Shown here in pieces: positions 7,282-16,784 of a stretch of DNA of 64,000 bases. How positions within the stretch are numbered: position 1 is the stretch's first letter; each line of letters opens with the position of its first letter. The position numbers and the translations under genes were made by a program. The stretch spans positions 62,001 through 126,000 of the forward strand of contig NZ_AZEH01000039.1 of NCBI RefSeq assembly GCF_001436275.1, in the 5' to 3' direction. The notes beneath the pieces were generated by a model. It did not search any database. It was not told the origin of the DNA and worked only from the letters and a program-made list of their open reading frames with translations. This DNA comes from Liquorilactobacillus oeni DSM 19972 (lineage in GTDB: Bacteria; Bacillota; Bacilli; Lactobacillales; Lactobacillaceae).

Positions 7282-8568
7282 TCAGTTTAAGGGATGCCCA
7301 GCTTGTGCTTTTTTAAGCCGTTCATATTGAACTTTCAAAACTTGTTCGTATTTTCCATTGCTCTTAGGTTTGTAGTAGCTTTTCCCCTTTAAAGGGTCTG
7401 GTAAATATTGCTGTGCAGTCCAATCATGGGGATAATCATGCGGATAAAGATATGTTGTTCCACGGTGTAATTTTTTTGCTCCACTATAATGGGCATCTTT
7501 TAAATGCGCAGGAACTTCTCCATAACCACCCTTATTAATATCTGAAAGTGCAGAATCAATAGCAGCAATTGCTGAATTTGATTTTGGCGCCAGGCATAAC
7601 TCAATTACTGCAGTTGCTAAGGGTATTCGAGCCTCAGGTAATCCGATTTTTTCTGCAGCAGTTACGGCTGAAACTGTTCGTGCTGCCGCTTGCGGATTTG
7701 CTAGACCAATATCTTCATAGGCAATTGTAAGCAATCTACGGATTACACTGATAAGGTCTCCAGATGCCAGCAAACGTGCTAAATAGTGAAGGGCAGCGTC
7801 TGCGTCAGAACCACGAATTGACTTTTGAAAAGCGGAAATAACATCGTAATGTGCATCACCATTTTTATCCTGAACCAGCGCTTTGTGCTGTAAACATTCT
7901 TCTACAACTGCAAGTGTTATTTCTATTGATCCGTTTGTATCTGGAACAGTTGATTTAGCGGCTAGTTCAAGGGCATTCAGAGCGCTGCGTAAATCACCAT
8001 TAGTTGCGCGGCAAAGATGAAGCTTGGCATCTGTTGAAAGAGAAATATTCATTTTACCCAGGCCGTTTTCCGAATCAGTTAGAGCTCTTTTTAGCGCAAC
8101 AGCGATATCTTTTTCGGAGAGAGGTTTGACTTCAAAGATTTGTGTACGGCTGCGAATAGCAGGGCTGATTGCGATATACGGGTTTTCAGTCGTAGCACCT
8201 ATTAAAATTATTCTGCCATTTTCAAGGTGGGGAAGTAGGAAGTCTTGCTTTGGTTTGGTGAGACGATGAATTTCATCCAGTAGCAAAACAACTGTACCGC
8301 TCATTTTCGCCTCTTCAACTACAATTTCAAGCTGCTTTTTTGTATCAGTCGCGGCATTCAGCATTCTGAAAGAATATTTTGTAGATCCTGCGATAGCACT
8401 TGCAATACTTGTTTTTCCAGTTCCAGGTGGTCCATAAAGAATCATTGAGGATAATAGCTTTGCATCGACCATGCGGCGAATAATTTTTCCAGGACCAATA
8501 AGGTGCTGCTGACCCACTAAATCATCAATTTTTTGAGGCCGCATTCGATAAGCCAATGGCTGTCTCAT
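7282..8568 (-). CDS. rarA: Replication-associated recombination protein RarA (MgsA), AAA+ ATPase
   Basis: A 428-residue clamp-loader-like AAA+ ATPase that acts at stalled replication forks. Walker A is GPPGTGKT (46-53), Walker B is VVLLLDEIHRL (D98, E99), and sensor 1 is in GATTENPY. The C-terminal half holds the tetramerisation region typical of the MgsA/RarA family. The AAAGGAAG ribosome site is well placed for the ATG at 8568. No hairpin lies between its stop and the 6S promoter, so readthrough into 6S is possible. Confidence 0.95.
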   Translation of the reverse strand: MRQPLAYRMRPQKIDDLVGQQHLIGPGKIIRRMVDAKLLSSMILYGPPGTGKTSIASAIAGSTKYSFRMLNAATDTKKQLEIVVEEAKMSGTVVLLLDEIHRLTKPKQDFLLPHLENGRIILIGATTENPYIAISPAIRSRTQIFEVKPLSEKDIAVALKRALTDSENGLGKMNISLSTDAKLHLCRATNGDLRSALNALELAAKSTVPDTNGSIEITLAVVEECLQHKALVQDKNGDAHYDVISAFQKSIRGSDADAALHYLARLLASGDLISVIRRLLTIAYEDIGLANPQAAARTVSAVTAAEKIGLPEARIPLATAVIELCLAPKSNSAIAAIDSALSDINKGGYGEVPAHLKDAHYSGAKKLHRGTTYLYPHDYPHDWTAQQYLPDPLKGKSYYKPKSNGKYEQVLKVQYERLKKAQAGHPLN

Positions 8569-8668
8569 AGTTTATCTTCCTTTCTAAATATAGTATATCA
8601 TTTCTAAAAAATAGCAGCATATTTTGTTATAATAGACACTAAGATAAATTTGAAAAGGTGAATGTAAA

Positions 8669-10732
8669 ATGCAATATGATGAAATCGGTAATGAGATCAT
8701 TACGGAGGGACTGATGAATGCTTTTAGTGCACTACGCTGGAAGATTGAACAGATAAGAAAAGTTGATGTTTCAGAGGAAAACCAAAAGGCACGCAAAATA
8801 ACTGTTGAAAACAGCAGCTATTTTGCATTCTCTGCTCAAGAATCTTCAGTTACTCTAAAAACTCATCCAAGTCTAAGTAAAGAAAAGGTTCTTATTGAAT
8901 GTAAGCTTTTGTTATCTTTACTCCAATCTTCACTAGAAACAGAAAATAAAGTACAGACCATTTCTCAAAAAGGGGACCAAAGCGGTACGGCACTTTACTG
9001 GCGGCTTCCTGAAAGACTTTTTGTTACTTTGTATGAAAAGAAATTCAAGAAAACAAAGATAGATTATCTCACTTTTCGTAACCAATTGTATCTTAAGGTA
9101 TTACAGCAGTTTGCAGCTCATCAGTGGTTTTTGACATATTTAACCAGCGCTGTTCCTTTTTCAGAGGCATCAAGTCAATCTGAAAGTCCGCAAAGAAGTA
9201 CAATTCATAGTGAAAACAGCAAGAACTTCAACTGTTTGAAAAAGATTAATTATAAAACAAGTGCCGCCTATTTTAAGTCTGTAATATGTGATGATTCAGC
9301 ACAAGAAGGGGTATTTGTTGTAAGAGACGAAAATAAAGATCAGTTATTAAAAAAAGAAAATGTTGCATATTTTAAAATAAATAGGATTGAACTCAGTCCG
9401 TTTGAAAAAATAGGTTTTAAAGAAGAATTGTTAGATTTATTGAGCGTTATGACTGCCTATTTTATGAGTATTCCAGGAATTGCAACCGAAAATATGGTCG
9501 AGTATCTGCATGATTCACGAAAATTGGACGCAGAAGTTGCTGATGAAAACCCTTTTGCACAAAGCTGTTGTTATAAACGGGCAAAAAAATTTATGGCAGA
9601 TTTATTGTATTTTGTACAAGATAACAACTTGTTTGAACTTTTATCTGGGATAGAAAAGTTCAAAAAAATTATTGATGATCCCTTGAAAACTCCAGCTGCT
9701 CAAATTTTGAGAAGCGGAAAGCAGCCGCAAAACTTTTTTATTCAAGGACAGGAAAATTTTATAGTAGGAGAAGAGAAACAGCAGCTGTTGGATGCTGATT
9801 CGTATTTTCTTCTTAAAGCTGCTTTTAAAAATGGAGTAAAATTTGAAGTCGTTTCTGCAGATAAACAGCTTTTAAAAGTCGGAAAGACATTGGTTCTGAA
9901 TGGAATAGAAGATATGCGAACAAGTAGTTTATACGCAAAAATTTGGCATAACCGTCTTCTTTGCAAGGATTTAGTACAAGCAAATGGTTTTGGAGTGCCA
10001 TCTGTTTGGGGGATAGTTAAGAACACATCTCAAATTAGGGCAGCCCATAAATTATTTAAAGACGCTTCAATAATCTTAAAAGGCGAGCAGAATTTTGGTG
10101 TCGTCTCCTTTAGAAACACATCAACCAAAAAGGATTTCTATCAAGCTGTGCGTGGATTTTTGAAGGTAAAACAAAAATGCGTGATTGAACAGTATTTGAA
10201 TGGTACATCTTATCGTATACTTATTGCAAGAGGGGAACCTATTAGTATTCTTGAACGCTGTGCACAAAATATTGTTGGTGATGGGCATAGCACAATTGCA
10301 GAATTAGTAACTCGAAAAAAGAAAAAATTTGCATCTTTGCAAAGAAGTTTTCCTTTTGAAGAATTGCAGAAACGTAATATTAGTGTTCAAGGCAGAACAA
10401 TGACAACTGTTTTGGCGCGCGGGAAACAACTTTTCCTACGCTTTGACACTGAAGTTGGAAGCGGAACCGAGTACTTAGAGTGCATTTCAGAGATGCAAAG
10501 TTCTTATGTGCGAGAAATAAAAAGGCTCGCACAAGTTCTTAAAATGCAAAATGGGGCTTTAGATGTTATAATTTCAAACTTATATCAACCGTTAGAAGAA
10601 GCTAAAAAAACAAAACAATTTATTTTTTTGAATGCACATGAATACCCCAATCTAACAATTCACGAGCATACTCTTATGAATGGCGACATGGACGTAGCAA
10701 CAAAGTTATTAACTGCATTATTAAAGAAATAG
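8669..10732 (+). CDS. Divergent GshAB-like protein (degenerate gamma-glutamylcysteine ligase + ATP-grasp)
   Basis: 687 residues with the order of the bifunctional glutathione enzyme GshAB. A gamma-glutamylcysteine-ligase-like N-terminal half is recognised by YLTFRNQLYLKVLQQF and WFLTYLTSAVP near residues 130-165. An ATP-grasp half follows from about residue 420 (NFGVVSF, VIEQYLNGTSYRILIARG, VGDGHSTIAELV). Key parts have changed. The N-terminal glutamate-binding segment (GLExE in family members) has no clear match, and the metal-binding ELNFNP of the ATP-grasp domain reads FLNAHEYP. Streptococcal GshAB is about 750 residues, so the N-terminal half is shortened. Either glutathione synthesis is impaired or the product is a different amide-linked peptide. 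AAAAGGTGA precedes the ATG, and a perfect palindromic terminator follows. Confidence 0.7.
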   Translation: MQYDEIGNEIITEGLMNAFSALRWKIEQIRKVDVSEENQKARKITVENSSYFAFSAQESSVTLKTHPSLSKEKVLIECKLLLSLLQSSLETENKVQTISQKGDQSGTALYWRLPERLFVTLYEKKFKKTKIDYLTFRNQLYLKVLQQFAAHQWFLTYLTSAVPFSEASSQSESPQRSTIHSENSKNFNCLKKINYKTSAAYFKSVICDDSAQEGVFVVRDENKDQLLKKENVAYFKINRIELSPFEKIGFKEELLDLLSVMTAYFMSIPGIATENMVEYLHDSRKLDAEVADENPFAQSCCYKRAKKFMADLLYFVQDNNLFELLSGIEKFKKIIDDPLKTPAAQILRSGKQPQNFFIQGQENFIVGEEKQQLLDADSYFLLKAAFKNGVKFEVVSADKQLLKVGKTLVLNGIEDMRTSSLYAKIWHNRLLCKDLVQANGFGVPSVWGIVKNTSQIRAAHKLFKDASIILKGEQNFGVVSFRNTSTKKDFYQAVRGFLKVKQKCVIEQYLNGTSYRILIARGEPISILERCAQNIVGDGHSTIAELVTRKKKKFASLQRSFPFEELQKRNISVQGRTMTTVLARGKQLFLRFDTEVGSGTEYLECISEMQSSYVREIKRLAQVLKMQNGALDVIISNLYQPLEEAKKTKQFIFLNAHEYPNLTIHEHTLMNGDMDVATKLLTALLKK

Positions 10733-10744
10733 GTTTATAAAATT

Positions 10745-10783
10745 AAAAAGGTCCTCATTCATTTAAATGAATGAGGACCTTTG
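10745..10783. terminator. Bidirectional terminator between gshAB-like gene and rpsD
   Basis: A perfect 30-base palindrome (10750-10779, arms GGTCCTCATTCATTT) is flanked by A and T runs and lies between two convergent genes. Confidence 0.9.
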
Positions 10784-10825
10784 GACTCAGTGAAATCAAT
10801 ACTGCTGAGTCAAATAACCTAGTTA

Positions 10826-11434
10826 TTAGAGTTTGTTATAATATTCAACAATCAAAGCTTCATCAACTTCGCCTTCAAGTTCATCACGTTCTGGAAAACG
10901 AACAAGTGAACCTTCAAGCTTATTTTCATCAAAAGTTACAAATTGTGGACGACCTACGATTGCTTCGAGAGCATCCTTGACGATTTGCAGGTTCTTTGAC
11001 TTTTCACGCAATGAAACAACTTCGCCGATTTCTACTTCGTATGAAGGAATATCAACACGCTTGCCATTTACCGTGATATGACCATGATTTACTAACTGAC
11101 GTGCTTGACGACGTGTCGTAGCTAAGCCTAGACGATAAACAACATTATCTAAACGACGTTCGAGCAAGATCATGAAGTTATCACCATGACGGCCTTCACG
11201 AATCTTACCAGCCCGTACAAACAAATTAGAGAATTGTCTTTCTGACAAACCATAAATCATACGTAACTTTTGCTTTTCACGTAATTGTAAGCCATATTCA
11301 GATAACTTACGACGATTATTTTGACCATGATCACCAGGAGCATAAGGGCGACGAGCCAGTTCTTTTCCTGTACCACTTAAAGAGATTCCCAAACGGCGGG
11401 AAACTTTCCAACTTGGACCTGTGTATCGAGACAT
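10826..11434 (-). CDS. rpsD: 30S ribosomal protein S4
   Basis: A 202-residue primary assembly protein of the small subunit. The N-terminal [15 protein letters not shown] lacks the four zinc-binding cysteines, so it is the zinc-independent form. The S4 RNA-binding domain ([11 protein letters not shown]... [20 protein letters not shown]) is intact. TTGGAGGAA precedes the ATG. As in Bacillus, rpsD stands outside the alpha ribosomal-protein operon and has its own promoter and long structured leader. Confidence 0.98.
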   Translation of the reverse strand: MSRYTGPSWKVSRRLGISLSGTGKELARRPYAPGDHGQNNRRKLSEYGLQLREKQKLRMIYGLSERQFSNLFVRAGKIREGRHGDNFMILLERRLDNVVYRLGLATTRRQARQLVNHGHITVNGKRVDIPSYEVEIGEVVSLREKSKNLQIVKDALEAIVGRPQFVTFDENKLEGSLVRFPERDELEGEVDEALIVEYYNKL

Positions 11435-11608
11435 AAATTGAGTTCCTCCAATATTTTTTTTGGAGTAAAATAAGCGATTATCTGCTTAGTATTCGTGCAG
11501 TTTATTTTACAATGTTCACTCTTGCAGCCGAAGAGGTACTAATTGAACCAGATTGTGGGCAATAAACTGTTGACGAGCTTACCGCAGACTGCTGCATTAT
11601 TTTACACA
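11435..11608 (-). promoter_or_regulatory. Structured rpsD leader, probable S4 autoregulatory element
   Basis: The 5' untranslated region is about 170 nt. Its centre (11499-11568) folds as nested complementary blocks: AGTTTATT with AATAAACT, then ACAAT with ATTGT, GTTCA with TGAAC, and CTCTT with AAGAG around a seven-base loop. Unpaired bases lie mainly on one side. Such stacking is far beyond chance. S4 represses its own mRNA in E. coli and Bacillus, so this is the likely S4-binding element; binding itself is inferred. Confidence 0.6.
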
Positions 11609-11614
11609 AAATTT

Positions 11615-11643
11615 AGTATAGCCAAACCAATAGTCTAAGTCAA
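11615..11643 (-). promoter_or_regulatory. Promoter of rpsD
   Basis: Near-consensus minus-strand promoter: TTGACT (11638-11643), 17 bases, TATACT (11615-11620). Confidence 0.75.
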
Positions 11644-11671
11644 GGTTTTTGGTTGTAAAAAATTTAACTGT

Positions 11672-12121
11672 TCAGCAGCTTTTTAGCAAAATTTCTGCAA
11701 AGCGTTCCAAGCGGCACCTGTCTTCTTCCTTAAAGCGAGCGGTTTTAGGAGAATCAATATCTAAGACACCTATTCGTGAACCTTTTTTGGAAAGAGGAAT
11801 TACTATTTCTGAGCGGCTCGCTGCGTCACACGCGATGTGTCCCTTAAAAGTAGAAACATCTTTGATTAGTAGTGTTTTTTGCTCTAAAAAAGAGTTTCCG
11901 CAAACACCTTTCCCCATTTGGATTCTTACGCATGCAACGTTGCCTTGGAAGGGTCCTAATACAAGTTCATCCTTTCCTTCGTCGTATAGGTAGAATCCAG
12001 CCCAGTTGATTTCAGGTAAAGAATGGTAAAGAAGTGCTGATGCATTGGCCAAATTAGCAATTAAGTTTGTTTCATTTGCCAACAGGGTTTCTAATTGACG
12101 GTTGAGCAGATCTTCTTTCAT
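11672..12121 (-). CDS. msrC: Free methionine-(R)-sulfoxide reductase, GAF domain
   Basis: A single GAF-domain enzyme of 149 residues that reduces free methionine-(R)-sulfoxide. The three redox cysteines of the fRMsr family are present: C64 and C74 in NVACVRIQMGKGVCG, and C98 in HIACDAASRSEIV. The Bacillus homologue (ytsP) also lies beside rpsD and ezrA, so synteny agrees. It is transcribed towards rpsD and away from ezrA. Confidence 0.92.
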   Translation of the reverse strand: MKEDLLNRQLETLLANETNLIANLANASALLYHSLPEINWAGFYLYDEGKDELVLGPFQGNVACVRIQMGKGVCGNSFLEQKTLLIKDVSTFKGHIACDAASRSEIVIPLSKKGSRIGVLDIDSPKTARFKEEDRCRLERFAEILLKSC

Positions 12122-12172
12122 TTGAAAACTCCTTCTATATATAGTTATCTAGTGTATACGTGCTTAATATTA

Positions 12173-12181
12173 TGCTATAAT
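12173..12181 (+). promoter_or_regulatory. Extended -10 promoter of ezrA
   Basis: TGC-TATAAT with no convincing -35. It gives a leader of about 105 nt that holds an eight-base hairpin (CACCAAAA/TTTTGGTG, 12239-12270) with no T run, just before the ribosome site. Confidence 0.45.
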
Positions 12182-12292
12182 TAAATAGATTTTAGGCTTA
12201 AGAAAAAGGTAAAGCAAGCCCAAAGAAATGAGTGTTCCCACCAAAAACTAATGTTAAACGAATTTTGGTGAATAATTAGGAGTGTGGACTGA

Positions 12293-13999
12293 ATGATGCT
12301 AGTTTTGAGTGCAATCGTAATAGTTGCAGTTGTAGCCTACTTTTCATTTTTTTATTTTCAACGCAAATATGCTAATGAAATAGGTTTGAAAAAAGCAGTA
12401 ATTGACCAGCTTGCGGTTTCTGAAGTACGTGAGCAATTAATGGATGCAAAGAAAAAAAGGTTAGCGGGTGAAACACTTTCCCGCTTTGAGGAAACAAAAC
12501 AAGATTATCTTTATATGGTCAATCATGATTTACCGGAAATTTCTGAGCGTTTAGATGAATTAAACAATAGTAACGATCATTATCGTTTTTTTGATGTTAA
12601 CCGCGAATTAAAACTCATTGATATAAAAATAACGGCAGCGCAAAAACTTGAAAATCATGTAAAAGAGGAACTAAGCACATTAAAAAAGAACGATTCTGAG
12701 CATCAAAAAAAGATTAAAGAACTTGAAAAAAAATATCAGAATTTGCGTAAGACTCTTCTAGCAAAAAACTTTTCTTATGGCAGCAGTATTGATCAGTTGG
12801 AAGAAAAATTGGCAAGCATTGAAAAGACTTTCGATACATACACTAAGACAGCACTGGATGGAGACTATATTAAGTCCTCTAGGATATTGAGTACTGTGAC
12901 CAAAGAAACATCTTCATTAGAAAAAATGTTACAAGCGATTCCATCGCTGTATAGAAATCTAAAGAATGTTTTTCCAGTTCAACTCGAAGAAATTACCGCA
13001 GGCAGCAAACAGATGAAGAAACAAAGCTATGGATTTAAAACAGATCTTGCTAAAAAAATCTTAGAATTGAAGAACCTGATTGCGGAAAATATTATTAACC
13101 TCAAAGAACTTAAAGTTGAAGAAGCACACGAGTGCAACAAAAAAATTGAAACAGGAATTAATCAGCTTTATGATGAACTGGAAAAAGAACTAAAAGCAAG
13201 GCCACAGGTTGAAAAATTGCAGTCTACATTGGCACAATTTATCAAACACGCACGTCGTAATCAGCGTGAACTGCTTATTGAATTAGACAGATTGAACCAA
13301 AACTATACTTTTAACCACAATGAATTGGGCGAAGGGAAAAAGCTTGATGAAAGGCTGAAGATAATTGAAACAGATTTTGCAGATTTTCAAAAGCAAGTAG
13401 AAGAAAAGTCGGTTGTTTTTTCTGAAGCTTTTCAGAAGCAAAAAGAACAAAAAAAGCTGCTGTGGGAGATTGAAAAAAAACAAATTGAAATTGGAAATAG
13501 CATTCAGGATCTTTGGAGTGAAGAAAAAGAAGCAAGAAACGCAGTTAAGGAATTTGATCTTGAGATTCATCGTTTGAAAAGAGAAGTTGAAAAGCTCAAT
13601 CTTCCTGGGCTGAAAAAAGAATATTTGGATTACTTCTATGCTGTTAGCGATGAGATCGATGCTTTGGCTGCTAATCTTGAAAAATCCAAGATCAATATGG
13701 AAGAAATTACTAAGTCTTTACTGGATGTACAGTCTGATTTAGATGTACTTAGTGAGAAGACCAGTGATATTGTTGATAGTTCCTCTTTGAGTGAACGACT
13801 ATTACAGTATGCTAATCGTTACCGGGCCCGGTATCCTGAAATTTCTCAAGCCGCAAATGAAGCATATTCATTATTTAATCAAAGTTTCGACTATGCTGCC
13901 AGTCTTGAAAAGATTGCAACTGCAGTAGATAAGGTAGAGCCGGGAGCATATAAGAAAATTGAAGATGAATATTATCGTACTCGGCATGCCAAAGAGTAA
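12293..13999 (+). CDS. ezrA: Septation ring formation regulator EzrA
   Basis: 568 residues, close to Bacillus EzrA (562). One N-terminal membrane segment (LVLSAIVIVAVVAYFSFFYF) is followed by an almost entirely coiled-coil cytoplasmic part made of spectrin-like repeats. EzrA binds FtsZ, limits Z-ring formation away from midcell and takes part in septum building. TAGGAGTG lies upstream; the ATG at 12293 and the one at 12296 are both possible. Its place between msrC/rpsD and iscS/thiI is standard for Bacilli. Confidence 0.95.
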   Translation: MMLVLSAIVIVAVVAYFSFFYFQRKYANEIGLKKAVIDQLAVSEVREQLMDAKKKRLAGETLSRFEETKQDYLYMVNHDLPEISERLDELNNSNDHYRFFDVNRELKLIDIKITAAQKLENHVKEELSTLKKNDSEHQKKIKELEKKYQNLRKTLLAKNFSYGSSIDQLEEKLASIEKTFDTYTKTALDGDYIKSSRILSTVTKETSSLEKMLQAIPSLYRNLKNVFPVQLEEITAGSKQMKKQSYGFKTDLAKKILELKNLIAENIINLKELKVEEAHECNKKIETGINQLYDELEKELKARPQVEKLQSTLAQFIKHARRNQRELLIELDRLNQNYTFNHNELGEGKKLDERLKIIETDFADFQKQVEEKSVVFSEAFQKQKEQKKLLWEIEKKQIEIGNSIQDLWSEEKEARNAVKEFDLEIHRLKREVEKLNLPGLKKEYLDYFYAVSDEIDALAANLEKSKINMEEITKSLLDVQSDLDVLSEKTSDIVDSSSLSERLLQYANRYRARYPEISQAANEAYSLFNQSFDYAASLEKIATAVDKVEPGAYKKIEDEYYRTRHAKE

Positions 14000-14073
14000 T
14001 CTAATTAGTAAAATAATGGGAAATATCACAGAAGACCGAAATTTGTTGGTACAGCATTATCATATTAAGACTA

Positions 14074-14248
14074 TAGGACTGGGTTAAAACTTATGTTTTG
14101 ACTCAGCTTTTTTGTACTCTCCTGTAATTTCTATATTAAAGTGTTTCAATGGTCAGTTTTTTCGTTTAACCACGAATTACTCATAGTTAAATTCTGACTA
14201 TGTTCGTAATTCGCAGTTAATGCTAAAAGTCTAACGACTATTAGTACA
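14074..14248 (-). repeat. Dispersed repeat copy C (full length, inverted)
   Basis: A full copy in the opposite orientation to the others. Read on the minus strand it shows TAATAGTCGTTAGACTTTTA, the foldback arms TTAACTGCGAATTAC and GTAATTCGTGGTTAA around CATAGTC/ACTATG, and the 3' palindrome (GAGTCAAAACATAAGTTTTAAC). It fills the space between ezrA and iscS, where its palindrome (plus-strand end at about 14113, T-rich) can terminate ezrA. Confidence 0.85.
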
Positions 14249-14286
14249 TTTCTTTTTATGAAATATATAAATGTTTGGATAAGAAT

Positions 14287-14315
14287 TTGACTTTGTTTTT
14301 AGAAGCTTATATTAT
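14287..14315 (+). promoter_or_regulatory. Promoter of iscS-thiI
   Basis: TTGACT (14287-14292), 17 bases, TATTAT (14310-14315). A further TATAAT lies at about 14353. Confidence 0.65.
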
Positions 14316-14384
14316 AAGAAAATGACTAAATATATTTTTAGCGTACTAAAGGTATAATACTGGGTAATATTAGGAAGGATAGCA

Positions 14385-15533
14385 ATGATTTATTTTGATA
14401 ATAGTGCAACAACAAAGGTCGCACCGGAAGTTTTAAACACTTATTCAAAAGTCAGTGAAAAGATTTGGGGTAATCCATCTTCTTTGCATGCATTGGGCGA
14501 AAATGCTTTTGGGCTATTGGAACAATCTCGTTTACAAATTGCAAATTTAATGGGAGTTGCACCGGATGAAATTTATTTTACGAGTGGCGGTACAGAGGGA
14601 GACAATTGGGTAGTCAAGGGGACAGCAATTGAAAAGCGTGTTTATGGTAAACACATTATTACCTCCAGCATTGAGCATCCTGCTGTTTTAAATTCTATGG
14701 CACAGCTTGAAAAACTAGGATTTGAAGTTACTTATCTTCCTGTCGATGAATATGGACATGTTTCCGCAACCGATGTTAAGAATGCTTTACGGCCGGATAC
14801 TATTTTAGTTTCTGTCATGGCTGTCAACAATGAGGTTGGCGCAATACAACCGCTTCAACAAATTGCACAGGTACTAAAAGATCATCCAAAGGTGCATTTC
14901 CATGTTGATGCGGTTCAGGCGATCGGTAAGGGAATTCAAAAACTAATAATGGATGAACGGGTTGATTTTGTAACTTTTTCTGGACATAAATTTCATGCTC
15001 CGCGCGGAATTGGCTTTATGTATAAAAAAAGAGGACGTAAACTGGCACCATTAATGAGTGGCGGTGGTCAGGAAAAAAATATGCGCAGCGGTACAGAAAA
15101 TCTTCCGGCAATTGCTGGCATGGCAAAAGCTTTAAGACTTTTACTGACTGATGAAGCGGCAAAAGTTAAACGTCAAGCGGAGATAAAAAAATTCATTTAT
15201 GAACATGTGTTCAACTACCCGAAAGTAACGATGTTTTCACAACTAGATAAGACGTTTGCCCCTCATATTCTATGTTTTACTATTAATGGGGTTAGAGGTG
15301 AAACAATTGTGCATGCTTTTGAAGAACATCAGATTTATCTCTCAACAACAAGTGCTTGTTCTTCTAAAAAACATTTAGTTTCCGGGACGTTAAACGCAAT
15401 GAAGATACCGGAAAAGATTGCAACTTCCGCAATTCGTGTCAGTTTGGATGAACATAATACGTTAGAAGAAGCACAGAGTTTTGTTAGAGTATTTGATGAA
15501 CTTTATCAGCGGTTTACAAAAATAAATTCATAG
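14385..15533 (+). CDS. Cysteine desulfurase (NifS/IscS family)
   Basis: 382 residues. This PLP enzyme takes sulfur from cysteine as a persulfide. It starts MIYFDNSATTKV. The PLP lysine is K202 in FSGHKFHAPRG, H98 lies in SIEHPA, and the persulfide cysteine is C325 in TTSACSSK. Its position 27 bases upstream of thiI indicates it supplies sulfur for 4-thiouridine in tRNA, like Bacillus NifZ, rather than being the main Fe-S desulfurase. Confidence 0.94.
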   Translation: MIYFDNSATTKVAPEVLNTYSKVSEKIWGNPSSLHALGENAFGLLEQSRLQIANLMGVAPDEIYFTSGGTEGDNWVVKGTAIEKRVYGKHIITSSIEHPAVLNSMAQLEKLGFEVTYLPVDEYGHVSATDVKNALRPDTILVSVMAVNNEVGAIQPLQQIAQVLKDHPKVHFHVDAVQAIGKGIQKLIMDERVDFVTFSGHKFHAPRGIGFMYKKRGRKLAPLMSGGGQEKNMRSGTENLPAIAGMAKALRLLLTDEAAKVKRQAEIKKFIYEHVFNYPKVTMFSQLDKTFAPHILCFTINGVRGETIVHAFEEHQIYLSTTSACSSKKHLVSGTLNAMKIPEKIATSAIRVSLDEHNTLEEAQSFVRVFDELYQRFTKINS

Positions 15534-15560
15534 TTTTTTATAAGAGAAAGGAATAATAAC

Positions 15561-16778
15561 GTGCGGTATACTGAAATAATGGTTCGTTATGGCGAACTGT
15601 CTACAAAAGGAAAGAACAGACGCGCTTTTATTGATCGTCTTGGTTTTAATGTACGTGAAACATTACATGATTTTCCTGAATTAGTGGTGAAAGCTAACCG
15701 CGACAGAATGCATATTCAACTGCATAGTGAAGACGGTAATGCTGTTATGGAAAGATTGCAGCTGGTCTTCGGAATTCAAAACTTTTCGCCTTCTGTGAGA
15801 GTGGAACAAAATGTCGAAGATGTTAAAGAAACTGCAGTTAAGATGATTAAAGAACAGTACCAAGAAGGAATGACTTTTAAGATAAATACCCGGCGTTCCG
15901 ACCATGACTTCAAACTTGATACAAATGAAATGAATGATTTGCTGGGTGGATATGTTTTACGCCAGATTCCCGGGATTAAAGTTAAAATGAAATCTCCGGA
16001 TTTAACCTTGCGGGTAGAGGTTCGTAAAAATGGAATATTTCTTTCAAATCGCACTATAGATGGAGCTGGCGGACTTCCTGTCGGAACTGCCGGCAAGGGG
16101 GTGCTGATGATGTCAGGCGGGATCGACTCTCCTGTTGCAGGTTATCTTGCAATGAAACGGGGCGTAGCAATTGAAATGATCCACTTCTTCAGCCCACCTT
16201 ATACAAGTGAACAGGCACTTAACAAAGCTAAGGAGCTAACTGCAAAGCTTGCTCCTTTTACAGGAAAAATTAAATTTATTGAGGTACCGTTTACTGAGAT
16301 CCAAGAAACTGTCAAAAGCGATGTTCCCGCTGGTTATTTAATGACTGTCCAGCGCAGATTTATGTTAAGAATTGCAGATTTGCTGGCTCATAAAAGAGAG
16401 GACCTTGCAATTTTTAATGGAGAATCCTTAGGTCAAGTTGCTTCACAGACCTTAGAAAGTATGGTAGCGATTAATGACGTAACATCTTTGCCGGTGTTGC
16501 GCCCAGTAGTTTCATTGGATAAGAATGAAATTATTGATATTGCACAAAAGATTGGAACATTTGAATTATCAGTTATGCCTTTTGAGGACTGTTGTACTAT
16601 TTTTGCACCGCCTTCTCCTAAGACTAAACCGCGTTTGGAACGTGCCCGTCTTTATGAATCGCGTCTTGATGTTGATAACCTGATTAAAAGAGCAATTGCT
16701 GGCATTAAAGTTACTGAAATTAGAAGCGGTGAAAAATTTTTAGCTGAAAATAGTAATAGTTTTGCAGAATTGCTTTAG
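15561..16778 (+). CDS. thiI: tRNA 4-thiouridine synthase ThiI
   Basis: 405 residues: an N-terminal ferredoxin-like/THUMP region (to about 165) and a PP-loop domain with [17 protein letters not shown]. It adenylates U8 of tRNA and replaces oxygen with sulfur delivered by the desulfurase encoded just upstream. The rhodanese domain of the E. coli protein is absent, as is usual in Firmicutes. The start codon is GTG with GAGAAAGGA upstream. EDCCTIF is in the expected C-terminal position of the catalytic domain. Confidence 0.95.
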   Translation: MRYTEIMVRYGELSTKGKNRRAFIDRLGFNVRETLHDFPELVVKANRDRMHIQLHSEDGNAVMERLQLVFGIQNFSPSVRVEQNVEDVKETAVKMIKEQYQEGMTFKINTRRSDHDFKLDTNEMNDLLGGYVLRQIPGIKVKMKSPDLTLRVEVRKNGIFLSNRTIDGAGGLPVGTAGKGVLMMSGGIDSPVAGYLAMKRGVAIEMIHFFSPPYTSEQALNKAKELTAKLAPFTGKIKFIEVPFTEIQETVKSDVPAGYLMTVQRRFMLRIADLLAHKREDLAIFNGESLGQVASQTLESMVAINDVTSLPVLRPVVSLDKNEIIDIAQKIGTFELSVMPFEDCCTIFAPPSPKTKPRLERARLYESRLDVDNLIKRAIAGIKVTEIRSGEKFLAENSNSFAELL

Positions 16779-16784
16779 TAGTGC

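Noticed and set aside
10771-10980. Plus-strand frame starting in the palindromic terminator and running antisense to rpsD
   Set aside because: Starts inside a terminator and is explained by the antisense of the S4 coding region.
13283-13570. Hydrophobic-looking frame antisense to ezrA
   Set aside because: Antisense of Lys/Glu-rich coiled coil always reads as Phe/Leu-rich; no start signals.
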